Origin: Rhizopus sp. PT2906
Taxonomy: Eukaryota > Mucoromycota > Mucoromycetes > Mucorales > Rhizopodaceae
NCBI GenBank assembly: GCA_025529335.1
Contig: JAMYHX010000023.1
Location: forward strand, 117,204-181,203
Length of the DNA: 64,000 nt
Direction: 5' to 3'
A model generated the notes under the pieces. That model was given only the letters and a program-made list of their open reading frames with translations. It was not told where the DNA came from and ran no database searches. Every line of letters starts with the position of its first letter. The stretch's first letter is position 1. Shown piece by piece: positions 10,513-22,773 of the stretch. Position numbers and translations under genes: made by a program.

Positions 10513-12790
10513 ATGTCCACGACTACACTCTTAGACCACCTTGTTCCACGTTATCCAACCGCGATTAATAAAGAGGATAAAGAGTATAAGGAAAATTTGG
10601 TAGAGTGGGAAAAGTTGATAGACCAATTAAAAGAGCGATTGAGAGAGGCAACAGATGAGGGAAAACCTAAACATATCGCACTTCATAAAAAGCGCGGACA
10701 ACTCTCAGGTACACACACACAGCTCATTGTGGCACACATCTCTTGACCGGAGTTTACTAATGCTGTATCACTTGCCTTAACAAGCTCGTGAGCGTATAGA
10801 TCTGCTTCTTGATGAGGATTCACCTTTTCTTGAGCTTTGTGCTTTAGCTGGTTACGATCAGGATGATATGACATTAGGTACAAAAAATAGTCACATAATA
10901 AGTAGATGTTAACTTTTATCAGGTGGATCTGTCGTAAGCGGCATTGGACTTATAAAGTAAATAATACAGTTTACTAAAGCATTCACTCTGCTAACTTATT
11001 CTACACACAGCGGCGTGATCTGCGGTGTTTCTGCCAACGTACCAACTATGGCTGGTGGCGCATCTAATGAAATCTCAGTGCTAAAAACCGGACGTCTTCA
11101 TCAAATCGTTATGCAAAACAGACTGCCTACAGTGACCTTGACGCAAACTGTAAGTCATGGGCATGAATGTTTAATTGAACCTGCTTATATATATATATAT
11201 ATGTCATCATTAGGCAGGAGCTAATCTACAACAACAATTTCGTGTTTTCCATAGAGGCGGTGCCGGTTTTCGTAACCTCGCCTTGCAGTAAGTTATGGCA
11301 CGTCTAACTTTAGGTATATAAATTTATACAGCCTTTTATTTATAGATCAAAGGCTGGGATCCCCTCTTGCTGTGTAGTCTTTGGTAGCTCTACTGCTGGT
11401 GGTGCGTATATTCCTGGTATGAGCGACTATGTGATCATGGTTCAGGTAAACGAAAAATCAATTCTAGACGACTTGTAAAAGCAACTCATGCCCTCCCCCT
11501 TTTAGAAACAAGCACAAGTCTTTTTAGGTGGACCACCCTTAGTGCAGATGGCCACTGGCGAAGTAGTTGATGCTGAAAGTCTTGGAGGAGCAGATATGCA
11601 TTCTCGTGTATCCGGTTTAAGTGACCAACTGGCCATAGATGAATACGATGCTATCAGAAAAGCTCGTGACTGGATAGCTAATTTGAACTGGGAGCAGAAA
11701 GGCAAGCTGCCTCCTAGACATTTAGCAGGCCAATATGAAGAGCCTTACTACTCTGCAGGTAAGGAAATAGAAACAAGCTGTGTTGGTCATTCTAATGAAA
11801 GATACATTCTTTTTATTTTAGAGGAACTTCTTGGTATTGTTTCTGCAAACATTCGTATCCCTTTTGATGCTACTGAGGTCATCATACGACTCGTTGACGG
11901 CTCTCGATTTACTCCATTCAAGCCTAATTATGGTGGAAATTTGGTCTGTGGATGGGCCTTTATTCATGGTATGTGTATCATCATTGCTCTAGTCATAGAC
12001 ATACACAGAATTAAACTCGTTATGGACAGGAATTCCTGTTGGTTTCCTTGCCAATAATAATGTCATATTCAATCAAGAGGCAAACAAAGCTACACAGTTT
12101 ATTCAATTATGCAACACCAAGTACGTATTAAGCTTGACAGACTCTCTAGAGGGGCTAATCAATCTGTTAGAAACACACCGATTGTATTCCTACAAAACAT
12201 CACAGGGTTCATGGTTGGAAAGAAATACGAAGAAGAGGGCATTATTAAGGCCGGAGCCCGCTTTATTAATGCAATCAGTAACTCCAAAGTACCACATATC
12301 ACCATCATGATGGGTGCTAGTTATGGTGCAGGTAATTATGCCATGTGTGGTAGAGCCTACGAACCACGGTAAATAAGGACCAAAAGCAGAAAGTAATGTT
12401 TATTAAATATCTTTTGTAAAGATTTTTATTTTCATGGCCAAACTCGAAATGTTCTGTCATGGGTGCTGAACAGCTAACGGGTGTACTAGACCTTGTCGCC
12501 AGGCAGAGTGCAGCAAGGTAAAATCACATGTCTTTCTTTTAAACTGACCATAGCTTAATATTATCTATAGATCCAAGAAGAAAATTGACGAAGAATTACT
12601 TGGCCAACGTAAAGCTTTGTTTCAAGCCTCTGTAGAAGGAGAATCGGATGTGTACTATACCTCATCTCGACTTTTAGATGACGGCATTATTGATCCTAGA
12701 GACACTCGTCATGTGATTGGATTCTGTCTTTCTGTGATCTATAATAATACCGTAGAAGGTGGAAACCTTTATGGTATTAGTCGTATGTAA
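10513..12790 (+). CDS. Acyl-CoA carboxylase carboxyltransferase, MCC-beta-like
   Basis: Carboxyltransferase subunit that moves carboxyl from biotin to an acyl-CoA. ARERIDLLLDEDSPFLELCA, SSTAGGAYIPGMSDY, FLGGPPLVQMATGEVVDAES, NITGFMVGKKYEEEGI and GASYGAGNYAMCGRAYEPR match the 3-methylcrotonyl-CoA carboxylase beta subunit; it ends YGISRM like MCC beta. Length is about 550 aa over roughly nine exons. Oddities: the N-terminus (MSTTTLLDHLVPRYPTAINK) does not look like a mitochondrial presequence. The usual DSGGA of the N-terminal CoA/oxyanion region reads QTAGAN, and the following segment (FRVFHRGGAGFRNLALQ) departs from canonical MCC beta. It may therefore be a paralogue with another substrate (geranyl-CoA carboxylase-like or unknown). 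Leucine degradation is possible but not proven. Confidence 0.85.
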
Positions 12791-12854
12791 AAGGTTGAAT
12801 ATAATACTCTAAAGGCTATAAAGTAAAAAACAAATTATTTATTGATCTTTTTCT

Positions 12855-15800
12855 CTAATTTTCGAGCGCATAAGCTACATTTTCTGTGAAGCATCGTCTA
12901 AGATCATCGTCATGAACAAATTCTCCTCCACCTTCAGAAGGTTTGGATAGTTCTAAATCTTCTTTACCAGAAGCAACCTTGTCGTTTTTAACCTGTCTTT
13001 TACTGTAAATTGAATGAATGCGCTCTTCAATAGTGTCTTGTATGATATAATGAAAAACAGTTGTCTGCATACATAAATAGTTAACACCTGAATAAAAACT
13101 AAAAACCTCCCCCACTCACCTCATGAGTTTGTCCAATACGATGTACACGGTTAATAGCTTGTCTTTCTAAAGATTGGTTGAGAACCGGTTCAACTATAAA
13201 AACTGTATGTGCAGAAACTAAGGTAAGTCCACTAAAGGGCACAATGGTTAAAATCAAGAGCTCAGCATAGATGTACGTATTTACCTTGAATGACTTCTTG
13301 AATGCAATAAAATCACTGTGATCTCAGGATCTTCTTGAAATCGGGACGCGTCGGCCCTTTTCTTTCCTGTGGTCAAGGTCATACACTTGATCTGGTTCCT
13401 TTCCAAGCCATGCTTGAGCATTTCAATCACTTTGGGAAACTGTGAAAAAACAATGCATTTTCCGTTGGTTGTCAACTTGATATATCGTATGTGTCGAATG
13501 ATACAATCTAGCTTTGCACCGTATTCTCCAATAATCTCTTGTTCGTTTATTCGTTCTAGTACCGCAGACAGAGCCTTGGAATCACCTTTAGTTATCTCAC
13601 CGTGGCGAACAGATTCGCTGTGGTTCATATTGTCATGTGAGCTGTCATGGTCAAGGATCTCGGCCTGTTTGTACGCTTTTTGAATATCAGTCATAAAGGT
13701 AAAAGTATCTTTTAAACGGCAACTTACAGATTGTATACCACTGGTTAGAGAGAACCTTACTATTACATGTATGACATCGTTTGTTGGCCTTGATCCATAT
13801 GTATCCACATTGAAAGCATGACTACATAAAAGATAAGTATGAAAAAAAAGTAAAGGGATAGATAAAATACTTACCGTGTGGCCGCTGCAATAAATAATAA
13901 TAAAAAGATTGAATGATTAATGTGTGCAATAATTCAAAAAGAGACTATATTTACCAATAAGTAATCATGCCTTTTTCTATAGGTTCTTGACAGATCAAGC
14001 AGTCCTTTTGAACCTTTCGCCCAGAACTATGCATTAGATTTTGTTCTTCTGTAAGTACTTGAAAGTACTGATTCCTTGATTTAGCTTGTGCAATTAGTTC
14101 TTCCATCTGTTCTTCATTCTTCTTGAGTGTCATAATTTCTTTTTTAGGATTTGGACTCTCCCATTCCTATATGCTTTTCTTTAGTTCATGTAGTTCAATA
14201 GGATAAATAGATCGTTACAAGCAAAGTATCAGAAATCTGTTGAAGGTGTTTATAATAAGCTATACGCGCGTTGAGTAAGGATGATATCTTTCGAACATCA
14301 CTAGAATAAGGTTCAGTCACTTTATTCCTTTGTTTGATGAAGCACTTACTCATCCAAGTAATCAATCAGTTTAGTTTGTGTATGGACAACTGTCCTCATC
14401 CATTCGCATTGTTCGCTTATGATTACGCGTGCAACTTCAGTCTCTGGTACATTTTCAATGTCACTTCGCAGCTTTCGTAGATATTGTTCTGTGTCCTTGA
14501 TACATTCAATCCGAAAAGATCCATTGTGTTTCAAATGCTTCCTGAAGCTACTTTCGACAGATTGAATACGTCTTGCTTCTTCACTCATATATTCGCCATT
14601 CTCTACATCTCCCGTGATCAACTCGGATATTGAAGGAACAGTTCCTATTGAAAAAAAAAAAAAAAAAAAGGGGTTGGACAGAGAACAGCATAGCTGTATT
14701 CAACTTACCTTTAATAATAAACTTTCGGTCTTGGAGTAATGCTTGATAGGCATTCAAATATACTTGACACATCTACAGGACAGTTATTAAAACCAGTATA
14801 TTTATATGTACACTTGACGCATTACTTCTTGCTCGTATAAAGAATTGCTATATTCTTCACCTATTTATAAAAACATCTTGTTTAGTCTTATTCGAATATT
14901 CTTTCTAAACAAAATAACCTGTAGCGTTTGTCTCTGTAGAATCCCCTTGATCAACTAATTTTTGAGTTAAAAAGGGCAAAAGCTTGCCTCTTAGATAGAA
15001 TATCTTTTCCAGCTGCTTGTCCAAAACGGTGCCAATATTTCTCACATTTTCAAATGCATTGGCATCGTACTGTGCTCTTAATTCTTTGTTCTCTGCATCT
15101 TCCTCTATTTCCTCATCATCTTCATCCTCTACTTCTTGCAGGATAGATAGATCTATTTCGAAATTACGTCCGCCTACGTGGAACGCACCTTCATCAGATA
15201 CAAATCTTTGTGACGCCTTTTGCATATCCTTCATAGTCGTATCGACCTTATCAGCCACCTTTTCAAGTATAACTCGACGTATATCGCCTGCTTTGTTATA
15301 GTACAACGTCTCCATATCTTCCTGTCCCAATATATGATAAACACCAGCAGTGTAGAAATAGAACTGGTGTAGCAAGATCAGCCATCTGTTATGATTCGTC
15401 TTCAAAGCGCTCAACTTTCTGTTGGATTCTTCTTCTTCCGCATTGTATAAGTGCTTGTTCTTGTCCATATGTTTCTGAACTCTACTGAAGTGATATTGTT
15501 CGATTTCGACTACTTTGGGGATAGAAGCCAGATAACCATCTAAAGCAGCCTCCCAATTTTTGAGGACTTCATGCATGCCTGCAGACTTTAATTTAAGCTT
15601 GTAATACGCGTGTTGATGATTATCCAGTGTCTCTTCTGCGGATTTTCTCATATATTCCAAAACTTCCCATAGTGATTGCACGTCTGTTTGATTATTGCTT
15701 CCAGTAAGTTTTTTTTCTATACGCATGGAATCATTTGTGATTACTGAAGGATGAATACAATTCTGTCTAAGAGCAAGAAGCTGAAATAAAAGAGATGAGT

Positions 15801-17890
15801 CAACCTACACAACAATACTCTCTATTTAGACTTACCCATGCTCTCATCCGAAGCTTTGTCGAATTAAACATCGTGGCCACTTCAGGTGACGCGTTCGATG
15901 GTAGAGTCCAATTGATACTATCTAACCACTCTAAATGTAAATCATCCCGACACTTTCTCCAAAGATCATCGTAATAATGCTGTTCAATTGTAGAAAATGG
16001 CACACGGACGACATGGCGATGCTGTTTGGGGATACGAATCTGGTTTTCTAGATGCCATTTTGTATTTCTTCTTATTGTAGTCTTTGCAAAATCAAGAAAT
16101 ACAGACCACAGTCTCTTGTCATTGACACATTTTGCAAATAGTTGAGGAGTAAATGTTCTTTCGATTTGTAAAAACTCATAGATACCATATAGGTCGGTGT
16201 ATTTCTTCTTCATCGGTGTACCAGACACAGCCCAAGAGTACCAACGAGGAATGCGTTTGGCCATCTTGGATACTCTAGTAAAGTTTGCTTCAATCATTTG
16301 TGCCTAAAGTATGAAATCAGTCTACTGTGATGAACTCAATAGACACATCATTACCTCGTCCAGCACACAGCGGAACCAAAGTATAGACACTAAAGGGCTC
16401 AATTGAAATATGTATTTGACAGCTAAAGTTCATTGCTATAAATAAAACCTCAAGAAATGTAAATATATTGGATGTACCTTGTCTTCGCGGTCGTTCTGGA
16501 GGTGGTTTTGAGTGATTTATTTCAGTTCTAAATGTCTATATATATAAAAATAGTCTCATTTAGCGCTTGAAGAGTTATTTATGATTTAATAGTATACCTC
16601 ATAGTGTGTTAGCACTACATCATATGCTGCAAGTTCGCTCGCTGCAATAGTATCATTATTTGCTCTTCCACTATAAACATAGACACGTAAACCAGGAGCG
16701 TGCTTCTTAATTTCAGTACTCCATTGTCCTATAATAGGACCAGGTGCAATAATCAATGTGGCAGAAGAAATGGTCAAATCAGGAAACATGGCTTCTTGTG
16801 GATGAAAAGGATTGTCTTTGCTGTGTCTATGCTTCGATAATAGAGAGATGACACTGTTTATATATAATTGTATATTAACTGTTATGCTCCTTCTTTTACA
16901 TATGTATGATAGTTACCAAACGGTTTTTCCTAGGCCCATTTCATCTGCCAAGACTCCTCCTCGGTATGACTGCATCTGTAATTCTTGGATACGTTCAGCA
17001 TCATTTACTTCTTCTCCAGTCACTTGGTTTACTAAAGATCCATTGATGTACTTGTGTAAGAGTGGAGGCTGTTCGTATAAAGTTGATAATGGACATACAT
17101 TGCCTAAAGCGTCTGCACAGTGACCTTCTCTCTTGAGCTATAAACAATGTTTAGCTTGGGGGCTTATATATAGATATTAAGAGTAAATTACCATCCACTG
17201 CACGTTCTGTGTTTGAAAAGGCGCCAAATGAGAGACGACTTGCTCAGAGGTATAGTTGTCAAGATAGTGAACAGAAACAGGTGGACGTAAAGTATCAAAG
17301 AATGCTTCCAAGGAACCATCTTGTGGAGATTCTGGCTCTTCTTGTTCTTTCTGCATAAAATCACAGATCGATTTTACCAAAACATTACTTTTACTCCTTG
17401 AGTCTATTTTAATGCCGATGGTCATACATAAACCAGAATTATCAAATAGCTTGATGTCATTGACAAACAGTAACTTGGATTTAGCAGCCAAGACAACAGC
17501 AGCAAACAATTGTCGCTCGTCTTGGATTTTCTTGTAACATGCATTCATATCCTGTTGCATTATAACGCACTCGTTTTCCCATAATGTCAAATTATCAGGT
17601 GAGGTTGTTGTCATACGAACAAATATACTTTCTGACATGTCGACGTAATCCCAATCTAACTTGATCGCATGAGATTGATGTTCGATTAATAGCTGGAGTA
17701 GCGATCTGTGTTGGTCAGATGGTAGTTTGTCTATTCCTATGAGTTCAATAGGAAAAACGAGTTTTATATCTTTTTCAAGATCTATTCTTCTTCTTTTAGG
17801 ATCGCGATCTTTGACTTGTTGATTACTGACATGCGCGGCATATTTTAAGAGATTGTCCAACTTTCCTATTGTTCCTCGAATGAGTGTCAT
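12855..17890 (-). CDS. SHPRH/Irc20-type SNF2 ATPase and RING E3 ligase
   Basis: SNF2-family ATPase with an inserted RING finger, like human SHPRH (PCNA polyubiquitination in DNA damage tolerance) and yeast Irc20. It starts MTLIRGTIGKLDNLLKYAAH at 17890. ATPase motifs: the DEMGLGKT region near 16920-16960, LIIAPGPIIGQW (about 16740), WAVSGTPMKKKYTDLYGIYE (about 16200). A long helical insert follows (about 15700-14350). The RING begins CLICQEP (about 14000), continues CGHT through a 10-nt exon (13875-13884), then SCFQCG and CHTC. The helicase C lobe has CIVFSQFPKVIEML, VFIVEPVLNQSLERQAI and RVHRIGQTHE. The last exon ends NVAYALEN-stop. Many introns. It is convergent with the carboxyltransferase gene, 64 nt between stops. 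Confidence 0.9.
13875..13884 (-). other. 10-nt microexon inside the RING domain
   Basis: Upstream exon ends ATTACTTATTG before a GTAAAT donor. Then come 10 nt flanked by AG and GTAAGT, then an exon starting TCATGC. Joined in phase they give Tyr-Cys-Gly-His-Thr-Ser-Cys, the central metal-binding Cys/His residues of the RING. Skipping it would remove the RING Cys-Gly-His and shift the frame. Confidence 0.75.
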
Positions 17891-19677
17891 TGACAGATTT
17901 TAATGTATTAAAGAAAAAAAAAACAAAAATAGAGTGAAACATTCTCCCTTTGTCTATTGTTCTACTGCGCACTTTTTACAAATACATTGCTCTTACAAGT
18001 TGGCTTATTTTATGATTCAATTTTCCTTATTTACCTAAAGATCCTATAAAGACCTTTCCATTCAAGATGGCTGGCTTCACGATAGATGATTCATGAAAGC
18101 ATACTACAAGTCAATAAACAATATTGTAAAAAGAAACAGAATAAGACCAACATGTTTTCATTGCAAAAAGGTTGTCAAGCGATAAATACGTTGTTACTTT
18201 ATTATTTGTCAAGGTAAATCTTTAATAACTGCCTCTGTTCTTATTCTTTTACATGACTACAATCTAAAGCCCTTTGTTTCATCTTTCAAAGGAAAAGAAA
18301 GAAAAAAGGAGAAAAAGAAGGGTTTGAGAGTAACACAAATGATACGTGACCAAGGCTAGGAAATAAGCTCAGGAACGAGTGACATATACAAAGAATGCAT
18401 GAAATTTATTGCTTTTTAGTCTTTTTACTATATAAAAATAAAAGTGAGCAACTTCATTAAAATATAAATATAAACAACAATCTGAATGAATATAAAAGAT
18501 TGGCAAAGAGTCATGAAACACTTTAGAAATAAACAAAAGTGTGAGTGTAAACCTTATTTTGTTGTAAGGAGTAAAGCCTTATTTATTGAAAACAATAACT
18601 TCATGCAACTTAGAAAAGTGTATAAAAAGAGAGAAATTTGCCTTTATCCTTTTTCTCCCTCTTTCTTTTCTCTTTTACTCTTCTGGTGGCTCTCTTTGGT
18701 CTAGGTAAGTTTTTATAAAATCTTACTCAGCAAGGCGATGATTGTGTGTCCAAGGATCTCTATGCAATCTCTTTCTATGATGCTCAATACCTATCCTGGA
18801 CTGACAACGGTCGTTCGTTTCATCACTCAACTGGAGGCTTTCAGGCAACCAAAAGGAGAGTTATGGGACATTCGATTGGAATCTTTAAAGGGAGCTATTT
18901 ATCTGATATCATAGCTGTGACAGATTGTTGATGATGCTTCCTGCTGTCTGGCTAGCGTAAAGGGATACATAAGCTAGTTGACAATTGACAAGGTTCAGCT
19001 AATGCATACCCCAACGGTACGTCTGTTACTGCGGGTCTTTGCAGGCTGCTTGGTATTTGATGGTCTGATGGTTTTTATAGGTGCCTGGTCCCTTGTTTTG
19101 ATGGTCAATGGCCGACCTGAAGAATGTCGTCACAACAGCAATCAGAGCCTTTAAAAGTCTTTTGGCACCGTTGCTGACCTTTTTTTTTCTTCCCTTTTAG
19201 GCTTTAGTTGGTACAAAAAATTGGCTTTTGGCAATGATCTTTAATAAATAAATATATTTTTTGAAATGATTTTTACTATTGTCTTTCTTTATCAGGCCTC
19301 TTAAAGGACACCACAAAAAACCCTAAGGGGCCTGGCTTAACTGAGATTAAACGTGTAACAATATGTAGCTTTTGTGGGAGAATCGATAAACAAGCCACTA
19401 GGAAGAATATCCATCTGAACGATACTGGTGCACTTTAACATACACAAAGATAAAACAGAAGAAGATGTGTCTTTATTAATTGAAGGCGCTAAACTAAATT
19501 TTATACACTCACAGGAAATTGATTTTGATACGATTTAAATTCCATAATTCAACAAATAACCCAACACAAGCTCAAAGAGTCATCACTTAACCTATTCATT
19601 ATAAATCCACCTTTTGTCTGCGATAAAAAGGAAATTTGACATGCCTGTTTTAATAATAATATATTTTCATATTTAGT
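17891..19677. other. Gene-poor region upstream of the SHPRH-like gene
   Basis: About 1.8 kb without a convincing gene. It contains the SHPRH-like promoter, a purine-rich stretch near 18280-18320, and an open frame at about 18746-18931 described separately. Base composition is more mixed around 18900-19150 than in the flanks, which would suit old inserted DNA. Confidence 0.5.
18746..18931 (+). pseudogene. Coding-like fragment, unassigned
   Basis: Open frame with protein-like composition (SKDLYAISFYDAQYLSWTDN, later GHSIGIFKGSYLSDIIAVTD) that extends a few codons upstream without an ATG. No donor/acceptor pair joins it to neighbours in an obvious way. It may be an exon of an unrecognised gene or a relic. 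Family unknown. Confidence 0.25.
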
Positions 19678-19935
19678 TCAATACTTCGTTGGCTCGCCTT
19701 TGGCGTCAATGACCGCTTGGCATCGATTACTCATGCTTGCAATTAAGCAATACAACTTATGGTTATGGAGAGGTAAAGTCTGCATCACTAGGTACCAATA
19801 ACCTTTTACTGGAGTTATGCTGTTTTGCCCTTGACGGCGAAAATCTCTGCTTGTAGTTGTTTCAACGCTGGTATAGTACGGATATACTTTCCAATTATAA
19901 AAATCTTGTACTTTTGCTTTTACAAAATAAACTCA
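19678..19935 (-). pseudogene. Tc1/mariner-like transposase remnant (C-terminus)
   Basis: The minus strand ends SMSNRCQAVIDAKGEPTKY-stop, the characteristic C-terminal tail of Tc1-like transposases (usual form S-M-P-x-R-C-x-A-V-I-x-A-K-G-x-x-T-K-Y). The frame stays open upstream for about 85 codons, but the part before the tail does not show the catalytic DD34E context or the usual proline-rich SPDLNPIE block, and no full element or terminal repeats are recognised. I read it as a truncated, rearranged relic. Confidence 0.7.
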
Positions 19936-20174
19936 GAAAAGTGGGCGTTTTTGTGAATGAATCCTAAATAATCCAAGTTTACGAATACTTTTTCAGACTA
20001 GATAGAGAAAAGGATAGAAGCAGCTATTAACTGACAACATTTATATATAAAGAAAAACCCAATAATTTATGTAAAAAGTCTAGTCAAATTGTATTTTAAT
20101 AAAAATATTCAAGTTGTGTAATGTACGTATAAACAATAAAAAAAGAAATCATGTGCATATAAAATACATTGCCT

Positions 20175-22375
20175 TTACATAATCTCAGAAAGGCTTTGAG
20201 GTTTAAAGTTGATCATGTTTGGTACAGGGCGATAGATGTACTAGAAAAAGGATGAGTGTCATGTGATTAGTGATTATCTTTATACTCACATCGCGATAAA
20301 GTTCATCAATCTTCATTCGCACTAAACATTTGCCAGGTACTTTTCTAGGTTCCATAAACATGGGCCACATGATATGGTCCTTTGGAATATAATGTGTCAT
20401 ATACTTTCGAACAATTTCCCATCCTTCACCACTATAATGAAGATCTAATACTCGAATGAGTCTTTGCAGGTGACAGTGGAAGAGAGTATGATACAATAGT
20501 TTAGCGACCTAAAATATTCATGTTGGTATACATGTTTGCTTGCTACTAGAGCAATATTTACCTCGTCTACTGTTTCTGCTACAACACAACTATCAGGTAA
20601 AACGTCTATTTCGCAACCAGCAGATCTCTTGAGTGTCTCATTATGCACCTTAACTCCACCAAAATCACGAATAACAAATCCTTTGAGTACACCAGTCTTT
20701 CTGTCAAAGCGTGCCAAGGTATTTTGTCCATGTGCCTCAAAAGCGACACCATTTTCTAGACAGGGAGGTAAGAATGCACGCAAGGCAAAGTCAACGTATC
20801 TAATAAAGGCCAAATAAAAAATGGGTTTAATCATCACACGTTTCTACTTTTTATAATTTTTACCTATCCAAAAACTCTCTTCGCTTCTCTTTAGTATCCA
20901 AATTCCAAACATGCGTCACTAACGTTTCATCCGTATCTGGTCTCTGTATCTTTTCAACCAAGGCAGCACAAGGAACAAATAAATCATCCTTGTATTGAGG
21001 ATCATATTCTACAGCTTCACGGATAACACTGCTACAATGCTTGGCAATATCGGAATCTGCATGACGATAGGTAATTGTCCCCAATTCACGTTCAATGGTT
21101 AGGATATCATGATCATAAGTTAACCGAGGTACAACGGTGGACGAGAAGCCGGGCCCAAAGTAAGTTGTAAAAGGTGTGACGGTGCGCATGGCGGACGAAA
21201 TTTTCACTCCCAAACAAAGCTTGACACTCAATCCCGGCAAAATATCAGGTCGAGCCACAGAGCGTAATGACGTCAAGGCTTCCACGCTGATTTGATAATC
21301 CTTTGAAAAGATGATGGCATCCTTGAATTTTTCTTCAACATTGGGTAATTGTAGTTCGTGGATAGCGATAAACACATGATTAGGGTACTGGTCACGAATT
21401 TCCTTGTGGTTTCCACCAGCGTCCATTAATGCGTTGATCAGGGGCACAGACAACTCTTCATAGTTACCACGTAGCAAGGCTTGTTCTCGTGGAATACCTA
21501 CCAGGCGAATATAAGGATGATCGAGATCGTAAGATCCAGGATAAAGAGGAGGCATTGGTGGGAAGCTTTTGCGGGCTTTATGCATCTGATAATAAAAAAA
21601 TATGACGTATTGTTAAACCTTGGAAATTTTTAAGTTAAAAAAACTTACAGGATGTGTGGCATGACCTTCAACAATGGATTGTTCCCATTTAATAGTAGAG
21701 GATTCCCAAGATGGTAAAGGTTTAGGATGATCATAAGTATATTCTTTTTTTTTTAATAAAAATGGTTAGTTTCTCGTCACCCAATATGTCCTCTTTCCTT
21801 TTCTCCTTACTTTGAAACATGATGGAGGATTGAAGTTCTTGTCCAATCTGCTCCCGTAACTTGGAATTAATGTTCAAATCACTAGCAAATTGAGCCCAGA
21901 GACTAACAGCGTTGTATTCATCAATAAGATCAAAGGACTGGTTGTTGTCCAAAATGGATGACAGAGTATCAGCAGTTTTTTGCTTGACACTGCCAGATGC
22001 TTTGAACTGGCTTGATAGTTCCACCGAGTAAATATGAGGGAGCATGTCAAGATTATCGACTAGTTCAATTCTAGGGCAAGTCACGCCATTCCATACAGCC
22101 ACGTCTTGCTTGTTAAGGATAGGCAAACCACGAAGAGGAACGACGGTAAGAATGTCTTGAATAGTTACCTTTTTGGGTGTTTCCACTTCTTGTTCTGTTG
22201 AAGTAGCACGTAGCAGTAAACATAAACCAATAGATGGATCACAATCATCAATAGACTTGATAGGTATAAAGTACACTGGAACCAAAGATTCAGATACCAA
22301 ACAGGTAATTAAGCGTGAAGTTGTAGCAAAGCTTGCATAACGCTCATTTTGATATTCACTTGAAGCAACAGGCAT
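20175..22375 (-). CDS. rfs: NRPS-independent siderophore synthetase, rhizoferrin type
   Basis: IucA/IucC-family (NIS) synthetase. Members adenylate a carboxylate such as citrate and condense it with an amine; in Rhizopus, Rfs makes rhizoferrin from citrate and putrescine. Start at 22375 (MPVASSEYQNERYASFATTS). Exon 1 ends inside ...MFQ, and the next exon (YTYDHPKPLPSWE) joins in phase. NIS hallmarks: EGHATHPMHKARKSFPP (the G-H-x2-HP-x2-K-x-R motif that binds ATP), then AHGQNTLARFD and VIRDFGG in the C-terminal half, with a FhuF-like end (HTLFHCHLQRLIRVL). Final residues QSLSEIM-stop. Length is about 620 aa with four or five short introns. Two ATCTGATAA sites lie upstream. Rhizoferrin as product is inferred from the fungal lineage; the NIS family is clear. 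Confidence 0.87.
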
Positions 22376-22505
22376 TTATAATTTTTTATAAAAAAAAAAA
22401 AAAAAGTCAGTAAAGAGGAGAGAGAATAAACGGGAAAATCTGTTTATTTATTTTGTCATATCAACCTCTGAGCTTTAAATAAGCAAATTATTTATTGAAA
22501 TGATC

Positions 22506-22514
22506 TTATCAGAT
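22506..22514 (-). promoter_or_regulatory. Siderophore GATA-factor site 1 (ATCTGATAA)
   Basis: On the minus strand, the coding strand of the synthetase, the site reads ATCTGATAA. This is an exact match to ATCWGATAA, the element bound by iron-responsive fungal GATA repressors (Urbs1, SreA, Sre1/Sfu1). It lies about 130 nt upstream of the start codon. The flanks (AAA before, G after) are partly shared with site 2. Confidence 0.6.
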
Positions 22515-22764
22515 TTTGATGCTTCTTTAGAGCTTTGTAACACGTTCATCTTGTACGTGCAAGCTTAACTCACACATCAGTCCTTTATAAATAAATTTAA
22601 TCAAACAATAGAAAAGAACAAAAAGTACCGACAAGAACATGATTTTGAGTTATACCCTATCTTTTTTTTTTTTTTCCGTTGTGGAAAGTCAAGACACGAT
22701 GGTTGTCACACTTGTGTGTTACTGAAAAAAATTATTAAGGTTAAGCAGGGATGGCTGATTATGT

Positions 22765-22773
22765 TTATCAGAT
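22765..22773 (-). promoter_or_regulatory. Siderophore GATA-factor site 2 (ATCTGATAA)
   Basis: Second exact ATCTGATAA, same orientation, about 390 nt upstream of the synthetase start. The two sites share a longer block, TTATCAGATTTTG then A/G then TG on the plus strand. Confidence 0.55.
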
